The notes under the pieces: model-generated
Database searches by the model: none
What the model saw: only the letters and a program-made list of their open reading frames with translations
Told to the model about the DNA's origin: nothing
Program-made: the position numbers and the translations under genes
Shown here: positions 7,281 through 15,609 of the stretch, piece after piece
Layout of the letters: each line of letters starts with the position of its first letter
Numbering within the stretch: position 1 is the first letter of the stretch
NCBI GenBank assembly: GCA_900317635.1
Contig: ONHN01000013.1
Location: forward strand, 1 to 52,742
Direction of reading: 5' to 3'
Source: an uncultured Prevotellaceae bacterium
GTDB taxonomy: Bacteria > Bacteroidota > Bacteroidia > Bacteroidales > Bacteroidaceae
Length of the DNA stretch: 52,742 nt

Positions 7281-8798
7281 ATGATTACCGACCAAGACCG
7301 TGAGCTTCTTGCCCAAAAGGGCATAAGCGAAGCGAAGTTGCAGCAACAGCTGCGCCAATTTGCAGAGGGTTTTCCCTACCTTCGTCTGAAAGGTGCCGCC
7401 GCCGTGGGGCAGGGCATTTTGCGCCCCTCCGACAGCGAGCGCGAAGCTTTTCTGACGGCATGGGATGCCTATATCGCCACCACTGGCCACCGCGTGGTGA
7501 AGTTCGTTCCTGCCAGCGGTGCAGCCAGCCGAATGTTTAAAGACCTTTTTGCCTTCCTCGATGCCGACTACGATACGCCGCAGACGACATTTGAAAAGAC
7601 CTTTTTCGACCGCCTTGTCGATGCGCCCTACTATGAAGCCCTCGACGATGCGTGCCACGTCTTCCACGGCAAGGGCATTGCAGCCCTGTTAGACGAAGGC
7701 GATTACAAGGCCGTTGTTTCCGCCCTGCTGACCGAAGAAGGCCTTAACTACGGCAACCTGCCCAAGGGCCTGCTGCAATTCCATAAATACGACGACGGTG
7801 TGCGCACGCCCGTCGAAGAGCACCTCGTGGAAGGTGCCCTCTACGCCAAAGGCAGCGACGGCCGCGTCAGCGTCCACTTCACCGTTTCGCCCCAGCACCG
7901 TCCGCTCTTCGAGGCTCTCATCAGCGACAAGAGCGAGGAGCTTGCAGCGCAGTTCGGCGCGCAGTTCGACGTTTCTTTCTCCGAGCAAAAAGCCAGCACC
8001 GACACCGTTGCCGCCAATGCCGACAATACGCCCTTCCGCCAAGCCGACGGCTCACTGCTCTTCCGCCCAGGCGGCCATGGTGCCTTGATAGAAAACCTGA
8101 ACGAGATTGAAGCCGACGTCATCTTTATTAAGAACATCGACAACGTCGTGCCCGACCGCCTGAAAGAGCCCACCGTGGAGGGCAAGAAGCTCATTGGCGG
8201 TGTGCTTGTCAGCTTGCAACGCCAAGTGTTCGACTATCTTGCGCGCCTCGACAAGGGCAACGTGAGCGAAGCCGAGCTGCAAGAAATGCTGCGTTTCCTT
8301 GAAGAGAAATGCTGCTGCCACACCGACGAACAACTCACGGGCGATTCCCTCGCGGCCTATCTGCGCCACAAGCTGTGCCGGCCGATACGCGTCTGCGGTA
8401 TGGTGAAGAACGTGGGTGAGCCTGGCGGCGGCCCCTTCCTCGCCTACAACCCCGACGGCACGTGCTCGCCCCAAATCCTCGAGAGTTCGCAAATCGACAT
8501 GTCCGACCCCGCGAAGAAGGCCATGTTTGAACAAGGCACCCACTTCAATCCCGTTGACCTCGTGTGCGCCGTGCGCGACTACAAGGGACAGCCTTTCAAC
8601 CTGCCCGACTACGTCGATCCGCAAACGGGTTTCATCTCCCACAAGAGCAAGGACGGCAAAGAGCTGAAAGCCCTCGAGCTACCAGGCCTGTGGAACGGCG
8701 CGATGAGCGACTGGCTCACCGTCTTCGTGGAAGTGCCTCTCATTACGTTCAATCCCGTCAAGACCGTCAACGACCTCTATCGCGAAGAGCACCAGTAA
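7281..8798 (+). CDS. DUF4301 family protein
   Basis: 505 residues from the ATG at 7281. The frame is open back to 7083, but the extra 66 residues look non-coding and contain a promoter. The N-terminus (DQDRELLAQKGISEAKLQQQ) and the whole length agree with the DUF4301 family of Bacteroidota, which has no established function. Conserved-looking stretches include VKFVPASGAASRMFKDL, GLLQFHKY and FRPGGHGALIENLNE. The last two, with basic and glycine-rich loops, recall nucleotidyltransferase-like active sites, but this is an impression and not an assignment. No signal peptide or membrane segment, so cytosolic. A C-rich hairpin (8819-8837) separates it from glnA, 67 bp downstream. Confidence 0.88.
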   Translation: MITDQDRELLAQKGISEAKLQQQLRQFAEGFPYLRLKGAAAVGQGILRPSDSEREAFLTAWDAYIATTGHRVVKFVPASGAASRMFKDLFAFLDADYDTPQTTFEKTFFDRLVDAPYYEALDDACHVFHGKGIAALLDEGDYKAVVSALLTEEGLNYGNLPKGLLQFHKYDDGVRTPVEEHLVEGALYAKGSDGRVSVHFTVSPQHRPLFEALISDKSEELAAQFGAQFDVSFSEQKASTDTVAANADNTPFRQADGSLLFRPGGHGALIENLNEIEADVIFIKNIDNVVPDRLKEPTVEGKKLIGGVLVSLQRQVFDYLARLDKGNVSEAELQEMLRFLEEKCCCHTDEQLTGDSLAAYLRHKLCRPIRVCGMVKNVGEPGGGPFLAYNPDGTCSPQILESSQIDMSDPAKKAMFEQGTHFNPVDLVCAVRDYKGQPFNLPDYVDPQTGFISHKSKDGKELKALELPGLWNGAMSDWLTVFVEVPLITFNPVKTVNDLYREEHQ

Positions 8799-8818
8799 AG
8801 CCTCAAAGCCACCGCATC

Positions 8819-8837
8819 CCCTCTCTCGGCGAGAGGG
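8819..8837. repeat. C/G-rich hairpin of the CCCTCTC...GAGAGGG family
   Basis: CCCTCTC (8819-8825), loop TCGGC, GAGAGGG (8831-8837), followed by TAGGGGG. Relatives lie at 13253, 13351, 45958 and 46084. All are intergenic and several lie just upstream of a start codon. Confidence 0.6.
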
Positions 8838-8865
8838 TAGGGGGCACTTAACAACAATCATAACT

Positions 8866-10380
8866 ATGGACAAAACACTGCAATTAAACCAAAACGCCCT
8901 TGTTGCCTACCTGCAAAAGCCGCAGTCGGAATTTCGCCGCGACGACATCATCCGCTACATTGAGGAAACGGGCGTGCGCATGGTCAACTTTATGTATCCC
9001 GCCGAAGACGGCCGCCTCAAGACGCTGAACTTCGCCATTGGCAACCGTGCCTATCTCGAGACGTTCCTCACCGAGGGCGAGCGCGTGGACGGTTCCAGCC
9101 TCTTCCCCTCGTTTGTGGATGCATCGGGCAGCGACCTTTATGTCGTTCCGCGCTACCGCACGGCCTTCCTCGACCCCTTTGCCGAGATCCCAACCGTGGG
9201 CATGCTCTGCTCGTTCTTCGACCGCCATGGCCAGCCCTTCGACGGTGCTCCCGCCGAGACGTTGCGCCGCGCCGCCGAAGCCTTCCGCCACAGCACGGGT
9301 ATGGAGTTTGAAGCGATGGGCGAGCTGGAATACTACGTCATCGACACTAACGACGAAGCCTTTCCCGCCACCGAGCAGCGCGGCTACCACGAGTCGGCCC
9401 CTTTCGCCAAGTTCTCCAGCTTCCGCCAGCATTGCATGGACTACATCGCGCGCCTTGGCGGCGAGATTAAGTATGGCCACAGCGAAGTGGGCACCTTCTA
9501 TCGAGAAGGAGACATTTACGAGCAAAACGAAATCGAGTTCCTGCCCTGTCCCGTCGAGAGTGCCGCCGACCAGTTGCTGTTGGCTAAATGGGCCATTCGC
9601 AACTTGGCTTGGGAATACGGCCTCAACGTGACGTTTGCTCCGAAAATCATCGTAGGCGAAGCGGGTAGCGGCTTGCACATCCACATGCGCATGACGCGCG
9701 ACGGACAGAACCAACTGCTCGACGCCGACGGCAAACTCAGCACCATTGCACGCCGCGCCATTGCAGGCGTGCTGCAATATGCCCCCGCGCTGACGGCCTT
9801 TGGCAACAAAAACCCAACGAGCTACTTCCGCCTCGTGCCTCATCAGGAAGCACCCACCAATGTATGTTGGGGCGACAGCAACCGCTCGGCCCTCGTGCGC
9901 GTACCGCTGGGCTGGACCACGGGGCGCGACCTCTGTGCCGCCGCCAATCCGTTGGAACCCGTCAGCAACCGCAATACGCAGCAGAAGCAAACCTTCGAGC
10001 TGCGCAGTGCCGACTGTAGTGCCGACGTTTACCAGCTGATGGCCGGTCTCTGCGTGGCAGCGCGTAAGGGACTTGAGATGCCCGAAGCCGATGCCCTGCG
10101 CATAGCCGAAGAGAAGTACGTCAGTGTCAACATCCACGCCGCCGAGAACGCCGAGCGCCTGGCACAGCTCGACACGTTGCCCACGTGTTGCGCCGAAAGT
10201 GCCGACCGCTTGGAAGAAGTGCGCGCGGCCTTCGAAGCCGAGGGCGTGTTCCGCCCGAAGATGATTGACGGCGTGCTGCGTGCCCTGCGTGCCCACAACG
10301 ACCGCAACCTCCACACTGAGGCCGACAAAGACCCGCAACTGATGCAACGCCTCGTCGACCAATACTTCCACTGCGGATAG
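8866..10380 (+). CDS. glnA: Glutamine synthetase (GlnA-type)
   Basis: 504 residues. Makes glutamine from glutamate, ammonia and ATP in the cytosol and is the main ammonium-assimilation step. A beta-grasp N-terminal domain (about 30-115) precedes the catalytic domain. Motifs visible: GMEFEAMGELEYYVID (metal-binding glutamates), the GEAGSGLHIHMRM nucleotide/metal stretch, then NKNPTSYFRLVPHQEAP and WGDSNRSALVRVP, which hold the glutamate and ATP-binding arginines. Length fits the ~500-residue single-domain form and not the ~730-residue type III enzyme also found in this phylum. No Tyr-adenylylation motif is evident. An inverted repeat at 10409-10463 follows as a likely terminator. Confidence 0.93.
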   Translation: MDKTLQLNQNALVAYLQKPQSEFRRDDIIRYIEETGVRMVNFMYPAEDGRLKTLNFAIGNRAYLETFLTEGERVDGSSLFPSFVDASGSDLYVVPRYRTAFLDPFAEIPTVGMLCSFFDRHGQPFDGAPAETLRRAAEAFRHSTGMEFEAMGELEYYVIDTNDEAFPATEQRGYHESAPFAKFSSFRQHCMDYIARLGGEIKYGHSEVGTFYREGDIYEQNEIEFLPCPVESAADQLLLAKWAIRNLAWEYGLNVTFAPKIIVGEAGSGLHIHMRMTRDGQNQLLDADGKLSTIARRAIAGVLQYAPALTAFGNKNPTSYFRLVPHQEAPTNVCWGDSNRSALVRVPLGWTTGRDLCAAANPLEPVSNRNTQQKQTFELRSADCSADVYQLMAGLCVAARKGLEMPEADALRIAEEKYVSVNIHAAENAERLAQLDTLPTCCAESADRLEEVRAAFEAEGVFRPKMIDGVLRALRAHNDRNLHTEADKDPQLMQRLVDQYFHCG

Positions 10381-10408
10381 CCGTCCGACGACAGCAGTTC
10401 CCCTTCCC

Positions 10409-10463
10409 ACGCGCCACATTCAAAGCCCTATCGCAAAGGCGGCAGGCTTTGGTAGTGGCGCGT
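10409..10463 (+). terminator. Candidate terminator of glnA
   Basis: ACGCGCCAC (10409-10417) pairs with GTGGCGCGT (10455-10463), and the inner AAAGCC (10422-10427) pairs with GGCTTT (10445-10450). The stem is followed by AGTTTGTTTTCTTC, a loose T-rich tail, 29 bp after the stop codon. Confidence 0.6.
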
Positions 10464-10576
10464 AGTTTGTTTTCTTCACCCGCCGCTCTCCGCTCTTTCG
10501 CATAATTGCTGCTGCTTGGCGTTGGCTGCAAGGAGAAAGGCAAAAGTATAAAGACAGCGAAGTTTTTTGTCGATTG

Positions 10577-10608
10577 TTGCTCTACCTCCCACTTTTTTCC
10601 TACTTTTG
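10577..10608 (+). promoter_or_regulatory. Promoter for the aminotransferase; decides its start
   Basis: TTG (10577-10579), 21 bp, TACTTTTG (10601-10608), 26 bases before the ATG at 10635. It lies downstream of an in-frame ATG at 10506, which therefore cannot be the start. Confidence 0.7.
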
Positions 10609-10634
10609 CACTACCAACGAAACACACACATTTT

Positions 10635-11828
10635 ATGCTACCCATATCCGACCGTGCCGAGAAGATGCCGCTTTCGCCTATTCGCAAGTTGGCACCGCTG
10701 GCCGTAGAAGCCGAAAAACGAGGCACCCACGTCTTTTACCTCAACATCGGACAGCCCGACCTGCCATCGCCCCACGCAGGCTTGGAGGCACTGAAGCACA
10801 TCACGCGTACGACCCTCGAGTACAGCCCCTCGCAAGGCTTCCTTTCCTACCGCGAAGGACTCGTGAAGTACTACAATAAGTACAACATCAGCCTCTCGCC
10901 CGACGACATCATCATCACAGCGGGCGGTTCGGAGGCTGTGCTTTTTGCCTTCCTCACCTGCCTGAACCCTGGCGACGAAATCATCATGCCCGAACCTGGC
11001 TACGCCAACTATAAGAGCTTTGCCATCGCCGCAGGGGCTGAACTCAAGACCATAGCCACAACCATTGAAGAAGGCTTTTCGCTGCCAAAAGTCGAGGAGT
11101 TTGAGAAGCTCATCGGTCCGCGCACAAAGGCCATCATGATTTGTAACCCCAACAACCCGACGGGCTACCTCTACACGCGGCGCGAGATGAACCAAATTCG
11201 CGACCTCGTCAAGAAATACAACCTCTATCTCTTCAGCGATGAAGTGTATCGCGAGTTTATCTACACGGGTTCGCCCTACATCTCGGCCTTCCACCTTGAA
11301 GGCATCGAGCAACACGTCATCCTCATCGATAGCGTGTCGAAGCGCTATAGCGAATGCGGCATACGCATCGGGGCACTTGTGACGAAAAACAAGGCCGTGC
11401 GCGATGCCGTGATGAAGTTTTGTCAGGCGCGCCTCAGTCCGCCCCTGCTCGGCCAGATAGTGGCCGAGGCATCCTTGGACGAGCCCCCTTCCTACCAGCT
11501 TGATTGCTACGAGGAGTACGTAGGTCGCCGCAAGTGCCTCATCGACGGACTCAACCGCATCCCTGGGGTTTATAGCCCCATCCCGATGGGTGCCTTCTAC
11601 ACCGTAGCTCGCCTGCCCGTTGACGATGCCGAGAAGTTCTGCGCCTGGTGCCTGACCGACTTCGAATACGAAGGTCAAACCGTCATGATGGCTCCTGCCG
11701 CTGGCTTCTACGTAACGCCAGGCCGTGGGCGCGACGAAGTGCGCATAGCCTACGTGCTCAACAACGAAGACCTCACGCGCGCCCTCAACGTGCTGGCTAA
11801 AGCGCTGGAGGCGTACAATAAACGTTAA
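10635..11828 (+). CDS. Class I/II PLP-dependent aminotransferase
   Basis: 397 residues from ATG 10635. Fold-type I aminotransferase, cytosolic homodimer. Motifs: NIGQPDLPSP near the N-terminus, TAGGSEAV (phosphate cup, ~96), NPNNPTG (171-177), SDEVYREFIY (aspartate that pairs with the PLP ring nitrogen, ~202), and SVSKRYSECGIRIG with the Schiff-base lysine at residue 236. The closest general group is aspartate/aromatic-type aminotransferases. The exact amino-acid pair is not readable. The stop codon TAA is part of the first unit of a heptamer array (11822-11870). A LolE-like permease gene follows 132 bp downstream. Confidence 0.92.
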   Translation: MLPISDRAEKMPLSPIRKLAPLAVEAEKRGTHVFYLNIGQPDLPSPHAGLEALKHITRTTLEYSPSQGFLSYREGLVKYYNKYNISLSPDDIIITAGGSEAVLFAFLTCLNPGDEIIMPEPGYANYKSFAIAAGAELKTIATTIEEGFSLPKVEEFEKLIGPRTKAIMICNPNNPTGYLYTRREMNQIRDLVKKYNLYLFSDEVYREFIYTGSPYISAFHLEGIEQHVILIDSVSKRYSECGIRIGALVTKNKAVRDAVMKFCQARLSPPLLGQIVAEASLDEPPSYQLDCYEEYVGRRKCLIDGLNRIPGVYSPIPMGAFYTVARLPVDDAEKFCAWCLTDFEYEGQTVMMAPAAGFYVTPGRGRDEVRIAYVLNNEDLTRALNVLAKALEAYNKR

Positions 11829-11873
11829 ACATTAAACATGAAACATTAAACGTTAAGCATTAAACGTTAAGCG
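11822..11873 (+). repeat. Tandem heptamer array ACRTTAA, overlapping a stop codon
   Basis: Seven consecutive 7-base units of the type ACGTTAA or ACATTAA (one ACATGAA, one GCATTAA), from 11822 to 11870, then GCG and five T. The aminotransferase stop codon TAA (11826-11828) is the end of the first unit. The period is the same as in the AGTGACG-type arrays, but the sequence differs. Confidence 0.85.
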
Positions 11874-11960
11874 TTTTTCGCCGCGTTGTTTCGAATGTTG
11901 CCATATTATGGTAACCTCAACGCCCTCAATGCCTTCACCGCTCCTCACTCACCGCCGCTT

Positions 11961-13244
11961 ATGTCCTTTTCCTTCTTCCTTGCACGCCGTTTCTTTGGCT
12001 ATCGCGACGACCAACGCCGTCGGAAGGCCTCTACGCCAGCCATACACATTGCTACGTTGGGCGTAGCCTTGGGCTTGGCCGTGGCCCTGATTAGCTATGC
12101 CGTCGTGCGAGGGTTTCAGCACGAGATACAAAGCAAGTTGACGGGCTTTGCAGCCCATGCCGAAGTGATGGACCTGCGCTCGTTTGCTTCGCCCGAGAGC
12201 TACCCCCTGACCGTGACCGACGATGTGCGCCAGCAAATACAAAAGCAGAGCACGGCACTGTCTGCATGGCGCTATGCGCAGAAAATAGGTGTGCTAAAGA
12301 CCGAGGCCGATTTCCAGGCCGTAGCGCTGAAAGGTGTAGCTCCCGAATACGACGTAGGCTTTATTCGCTCGTGCATCGTTAGCGGCCAGCTACCCGAAGG
12401 GAGTTCGTGGGGACAAAAGATTGTCATTTCGCAACAAGTGGCCAACGCGCTGGGCTTGCACGTGGGCGACAAAGTCTTTGCCTACTTCTTTGAACAAACG
12501 GTGAAGATGCGTCGGTTTGAAATTGCCGCTATCTATCAGACGCGCCTTAAGCAGTTTGATAGCACCTTTGCTTTGGCCGACATGAAGACTGTGCAACAGC
12601 TAAATAGTTGGACAGAAAGCCAGTGTAGCGGGGTTGAACTGCGATGGAAGGATATGGCTGCTGGCGATGCCGCTATGCCTCGGGCGCGTCAGGCCGCCAT
12701 GCTGGCTTCTTTGCCCGCCCCTCAAAACGATACGGCACAAGTGACGTTTGATCCTCCGCAACCAACAGCCCTTTCGCTACGCGAAAATCCTCGCACGGCT
12801 GGCACAATGAACTGGCTCGACCTGCTCGATACGAACGTGTGGGTCATCCTTGTGCTCGTCTTGCTGGTGGCAGCCTTTTCTATGGTCAGCGGTTTGCTGA
12901 TACTGATATTGGAGCGCACACAAACTATCGGTGTCTTAAAAGCCTTGGGTGCCACCGATGCAGCCCTGCGGCGCACCTTCCTCTATTATGCCGCCTTCAT
13001 CGCCGTGCGCGGCCTCGCCATAGGCAATGGCCTGGCATTGGCACTGATTTTTGCGCAACAGCAGTGGGGCTTTGCCAAGTTAGATCCCGAAACCTACTAC
13101 ATCGACCGCGTCCCGACCGACTTATCGTGGATTGCCTTCGCGCTGATAAACATAGCCGCCCTCGCCCTCGTATTGCTCGCCCTGCTACTGCCAGCACGCG
13201 CCGTAGGCCGCGTTGCACCCGCAAAAGCTATCCGCTTTGAGTAG
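11961..13244 (+). CDS. LolE/LolC-like ABC transporter permease (FtsX family)
   Basis: 427 residues from ATG 11961; the frame is open 75 bp further up, but the membrane-entry sequence SFFLARRFFGYR typical of the family begins here. One membrane helix at about 28-50, a large periplasmic MacB_PCD-like domain (about 50-290), then three helices in the FtsX domain (about 295-425), with the conserved ERTQTIGVLKALGATDAALR loop. LolC/E-type permeases extract lipoproteins from the inner membrane for LolA. No ATPase (LolD) gene is adjacent, so the partner must be elsewhere. Downstream come two C/G-rich hairpins before the LTA-synthase-like gene. Confidence 0.85.
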   Translation: MSFSFFLARRFFGYRDDQRRRKASTPAIHIATLGVALGLAVALISYAVVRGFQHEIQSKLTGFAAHAEVMDLRSFASPESYPLTVTDDVRQQIQKQSTALSAWRYAQKIGVLKTEADFQAVALKGVAPEYDVGFIRSCIVSGQLPEGSSWGQKIVISQQVANALGLHVGDKVFAYFFEQTVKMRRFEIAAIYQTRLKQFDSTFALADMKTVQQLNSWTESQCSGVELRWKDMAAGDAAMPRARQAAMLASLPAPQNDTAQVTFDPPQPTALSLRENPRTAGTMNWLDLLDTNVWVILVLVLLVAAFSMVSGLLILILERTQTIGVLKALGATDAALRRTFLYYAAFIAVRGLAIGNGLALALIFAQQQWGFAKLDPETYYIDRVPTDLSWIAFALINIAALALVLLALLLPARAVGRVAPAKAIRFE

Positions 13245-13252
13245 TATCCAAG

Positions 13253-13282
13253 CCCCTCTCTCCCCCTAAAGAACGAGAGGGG
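13253..13282. repeat. C/G-rich hairpin, 8-bp perfect stem
   Basis: CCCCTCTC (13253-13260) and GAGAGGGG (13275-13282) around a 14-base loop, just after the permease stop codon. It may act as a terminator; the family recurs in the window. Confidence 0.6.
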
Positions 13283-13350
13283 AGTAGATAGTAAGAGACG
13301 TGAAACAATAATCAATCAATAAACTGCCGCTCCGAAACCAACAAGAGTAA

Positions 13351-13391
13351 CCCACCTCCCTCCCTTTTGTGGAGGGTCGGGGAGGGGCTTC
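13351..13391. repeat. C/G-rich hairpin element upstream of the LTA-synthase-like gene
   Basis: A run of CCTCCCTCCC, TTTTGT, GGAGGG, then GGGGAGGGG ends 18 bp before the ATG at 13410. Same family as at 8819, 13253, 45958 and 46084. Its position in the leader could affect translation. Confidence 0.5.
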
Positions 13392-13409
13392 CTTTCACTA
13401 TTCCTCACC

Positions 13410-15509
13410 ATGATATCCGCCTTATTCGACAAAAAGCGTAGCACTACGGGCGTTACGGACTGGCTCGCCTTCTTCGCTCCGCGCTACGTAGTCCTTGCGG
13501 CCCTCACAGGCTTCGTGTTACGCATTGTGTTGCTCTGCTCGCCCGCCACGTCGGCACAGTTCAGCTGGACGCAGTGGGCTGCCGTGTTCGGGCTTGGGTT
13601 GGCATACGATGTTGCCTTCGCTTGCTGCGCCCTCGTGCCTGCCATAATGATATATGCTTTCGTCGCAGATAGGAAGTACGACCGTCCGTGGGCCTACATC
13701 ATCGACGGCCTTTTGGTAGCCTTTGCCATTTACGTCTTCTTCACGCATTCCATCTTTCACGAATACGGCTCCGTTGTACCCACTATCGCTCAGTGCTTTA
13801 TTGCATGGAAACTCCTTAGCTTCAATCTGCGGCTCTTCATGCCAAAACTGCGTAGGCCTTGGCGACACACCGTGCTCTACATCACTGCGCTGACCTACGT
13901 CTTTTGTAACCTGCTCAACGCTACCTGCGAATACTTTTTCTGGGAAGAGTTCGGTGTTCGTTACAACTTCATCGCTGTTGACTACCTCATCTACACCAAC
14001 GAAGTCATTGGCAATATCTTCGAGTCCTATCCCGTCGTGCCCCTCTTCCTTGCCCTACTCGTTGTGGCAGCTCTCATTTTGTGGCTCATGCTACGCCCCA
14101 TGCTTCGGAAGGACATTGGCATTGCCAGCCTCACTTCTTGGAGTAGGGGCATCCTGCTCACCACATTTCTTAGCACGGCGGGCTGGGCGCTCCTCGGTTA
14201 TGGCTACCGCCATTGGCAGACCAACAACAACTTCGCCACGGGGCTTTCGCAGAACGGAGGCTACGACTTCATTGAGGCCTTCAGAAACAGCACCCTCGAC
14301 TACGGCCAGTTCTACGCCCTCCTTCCTGAAAGTGAAGTGCGCGCAGGAATACGGACACTCTGCAAGCAAGACGAAGGCGGCATGCGCCACATTGCTACAA
14401 GTAGTGGCACTACGGCGCAGAAAAAGAACATCGTCCTTATCACCATAGAAAGCCTTAGCGCCGACTTCCTGGCAACCTACGGAGGGAAAGACAACATCAC
14501 GCCCAACCTCGACAAGCTCATTAGCGAGAGCCTCGTCTTCGACAACCTCTTCGCCACGGGCAACCGCACCGTGCGCGGACTGGAAGCCGTGACGCTTTGT
14601 ATGCCGCCCAGTGCGGGCGAGAGCATCGTGAAACGCCCCAACTGCGCGGGGCTCTTCTCCACAGGTTCGCTGCTCGCGCAGATGGGCTACAGCGTGAACT
14701 ACATCTACGGTGGCGAAAGTTATTTCGACAATATGGGAACATTCTTCGGCGGCAATGGCTACAAGGTCATCGACCGTCATGCCCTTTCGCCCGGGGAGGT
14801 TACGTTTGAGAACATCTGGGGTGTATGCGACGAAGACGCTTTCGCCCTCACCCTGCGGACGTGCGATGCCGATGCCGCAACCGGCAAGCCCTTCTTCGCC
14901 CACATCATGACCGTCAGCAACCACCGCCCCTTCACTTTCCCCGACGGGCGCATAACGATTGACGGCAATCCAAAATCACGCGCAGGGGCCGTGAAATATA
15001 CCGACTACGCCATAGGCCGTTTCCTCAGCGAGGCGCGCCGCAAGCCATGGTTTGCCAACACCGTCTTTGTCATTCTTGCTGACCACTGCGCCTCAAGTGC
15101 GGGAAAGACAAGCCTACCGCTCGAAAAATACCACATCCCCGCCCTCATCTACGCCCCAGGGTTTATCGCGCCCCAAAGGGTTTCCACGCTCTGCTCACAG
15201 ATAGACCTGATGCCTACGCTCTTCGGTCTGCTCGACTTCTCTTACGACAGCCATTTCTACGGACAAGATATCCTTGCCGCCGATTTCTCGCCGCGTGCGT
15301 TTATGGCCACCTATCAAGACTTGGGCTACTTCAAAGACAACATCCTCACCGTGCTTTCTCCCGTACGGCAAGTGAAGCAATACATGTGCACGCGCAACGC
15401 CGACGGAACATACACGCAAACACTACTGCCCCACACGCAGCAACAACTTTTGCGCGAAGCACAAATATACTATCAGAGCGTGAACCTCTATGCGCCCTAC
15501 CGCCCATAA
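13410..15509 (+). CDS. LTA synthase family protein (membrane sulfatase/phosphoglycerol transferase fold)
   Basis: 699 residues. About five membrane helices in the first ~270 residues, then a periplasmic alkaline-phosphatase-superfamily (sulfatase) domain from about residue 330. Metal and nucleophile signatures: NIVLITIESLSADFL (metal-binding glutamate), GNRTVRGLEA (threonine nucleophile), FFGGNGY, and ILADHCASS near the end (metal-binding Asp-His). In Gram-positives such enzymes polymerise glycerol phosphate; Gram-negatives lack lipoteichoic acid, and homologues there (OpgB, EptA-like) transfer phosphoglycerol or phosphoethanolamine onto periplasmic glycans or lipid A. That is the likely class of reaction; the acceptor is unknown. 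A GCAGGCGTCTCGCCTGC palindrome follows its stop codon. Confidence 0.88.
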   Translation: MISALFDKKRSTTGVTDWLAFFAPRYVVLAALTGFVLRIVLLCSPATSAQFSWTQWAAVFGLGLAYDVAFACCALVPAIMIYAFVADRKYDRPWAYIIDGLLVAFAIYVFFTHSIFHEYGSVVPTIAQCFIAWKLLSFNLRLFMPKLRRPWRHTVLYITALTYVFCNLLNATCEYFFWEEFGVRYNFIAVDYLIYTNEVIGNIFESYPVVPLFLALLVVAALILWLMLRPMLRKDIGIASLTSWSRGILLTTFLSTAGWALLGYGYRHWQTNNNFATGLSQNGGYDFIEAFRNSTLDYGQFYALLPESEVRAGIRTLCKQDEGGMRHIATSSGTTAQKKNIVLITIESLSADFLATYGGKDNITPNLDKLISESLVFDNLFATGNRTVRGLEAVTLCMPPSAGESIVKRPNCAGLFSTGSLLAQMGYSVNYIYGGESYFDNMGTFFGGNGYKVIDRHALSPGEVTFENIWGVCDEDAFALTLRTCDADAATGKPFFAHIMTVSNHRPFTFPDGRITIDGNPKSRAGAVKYTDYAIGRFLSEARRKPWFANTVFVILADHCASSAGKTSLPLEKYHIPALIYAPGFIAPQRVSTLCSQIDLMPTLFGLLDFSYDSHFYGQDILAADFSPRAFMATYQDLGYFKDNILTVLSPVRQVKQYMCTRNADGTYTQTLLPHTQQQLLREAQIYYQSVNLYAPYRP

Positions 15510-15514
15510 CTGGG

Positions 15515-15590
15515 TACGCAGGCGTCTCGCCTGCCCCTAATCGCTGCGTCAGCAGCGAAGGCAAGCGCATAGTATGGGACGCAGGAACAA
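15515..15590. repeat. Palindrome family GCAGGCGTCTCGCCTGC
   Basis: A perfect palindromic hairpin at about 15519-15535, then CTGCGTCAGCAGCG and GGGACGCAGG. Relatives lie at 34543-34590, 38007-38045 and 47330-47355, where they join the heptamer arrays. Confidence 0.65.
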
Positions 15591-15609
15591 ACGGAACTTG
15601 AATTAAATA

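Noticed and set aside
8884-10419. 511-codon open frame on the minus strand
   Set aside because: Antisense shadow of glutamine synthetase.
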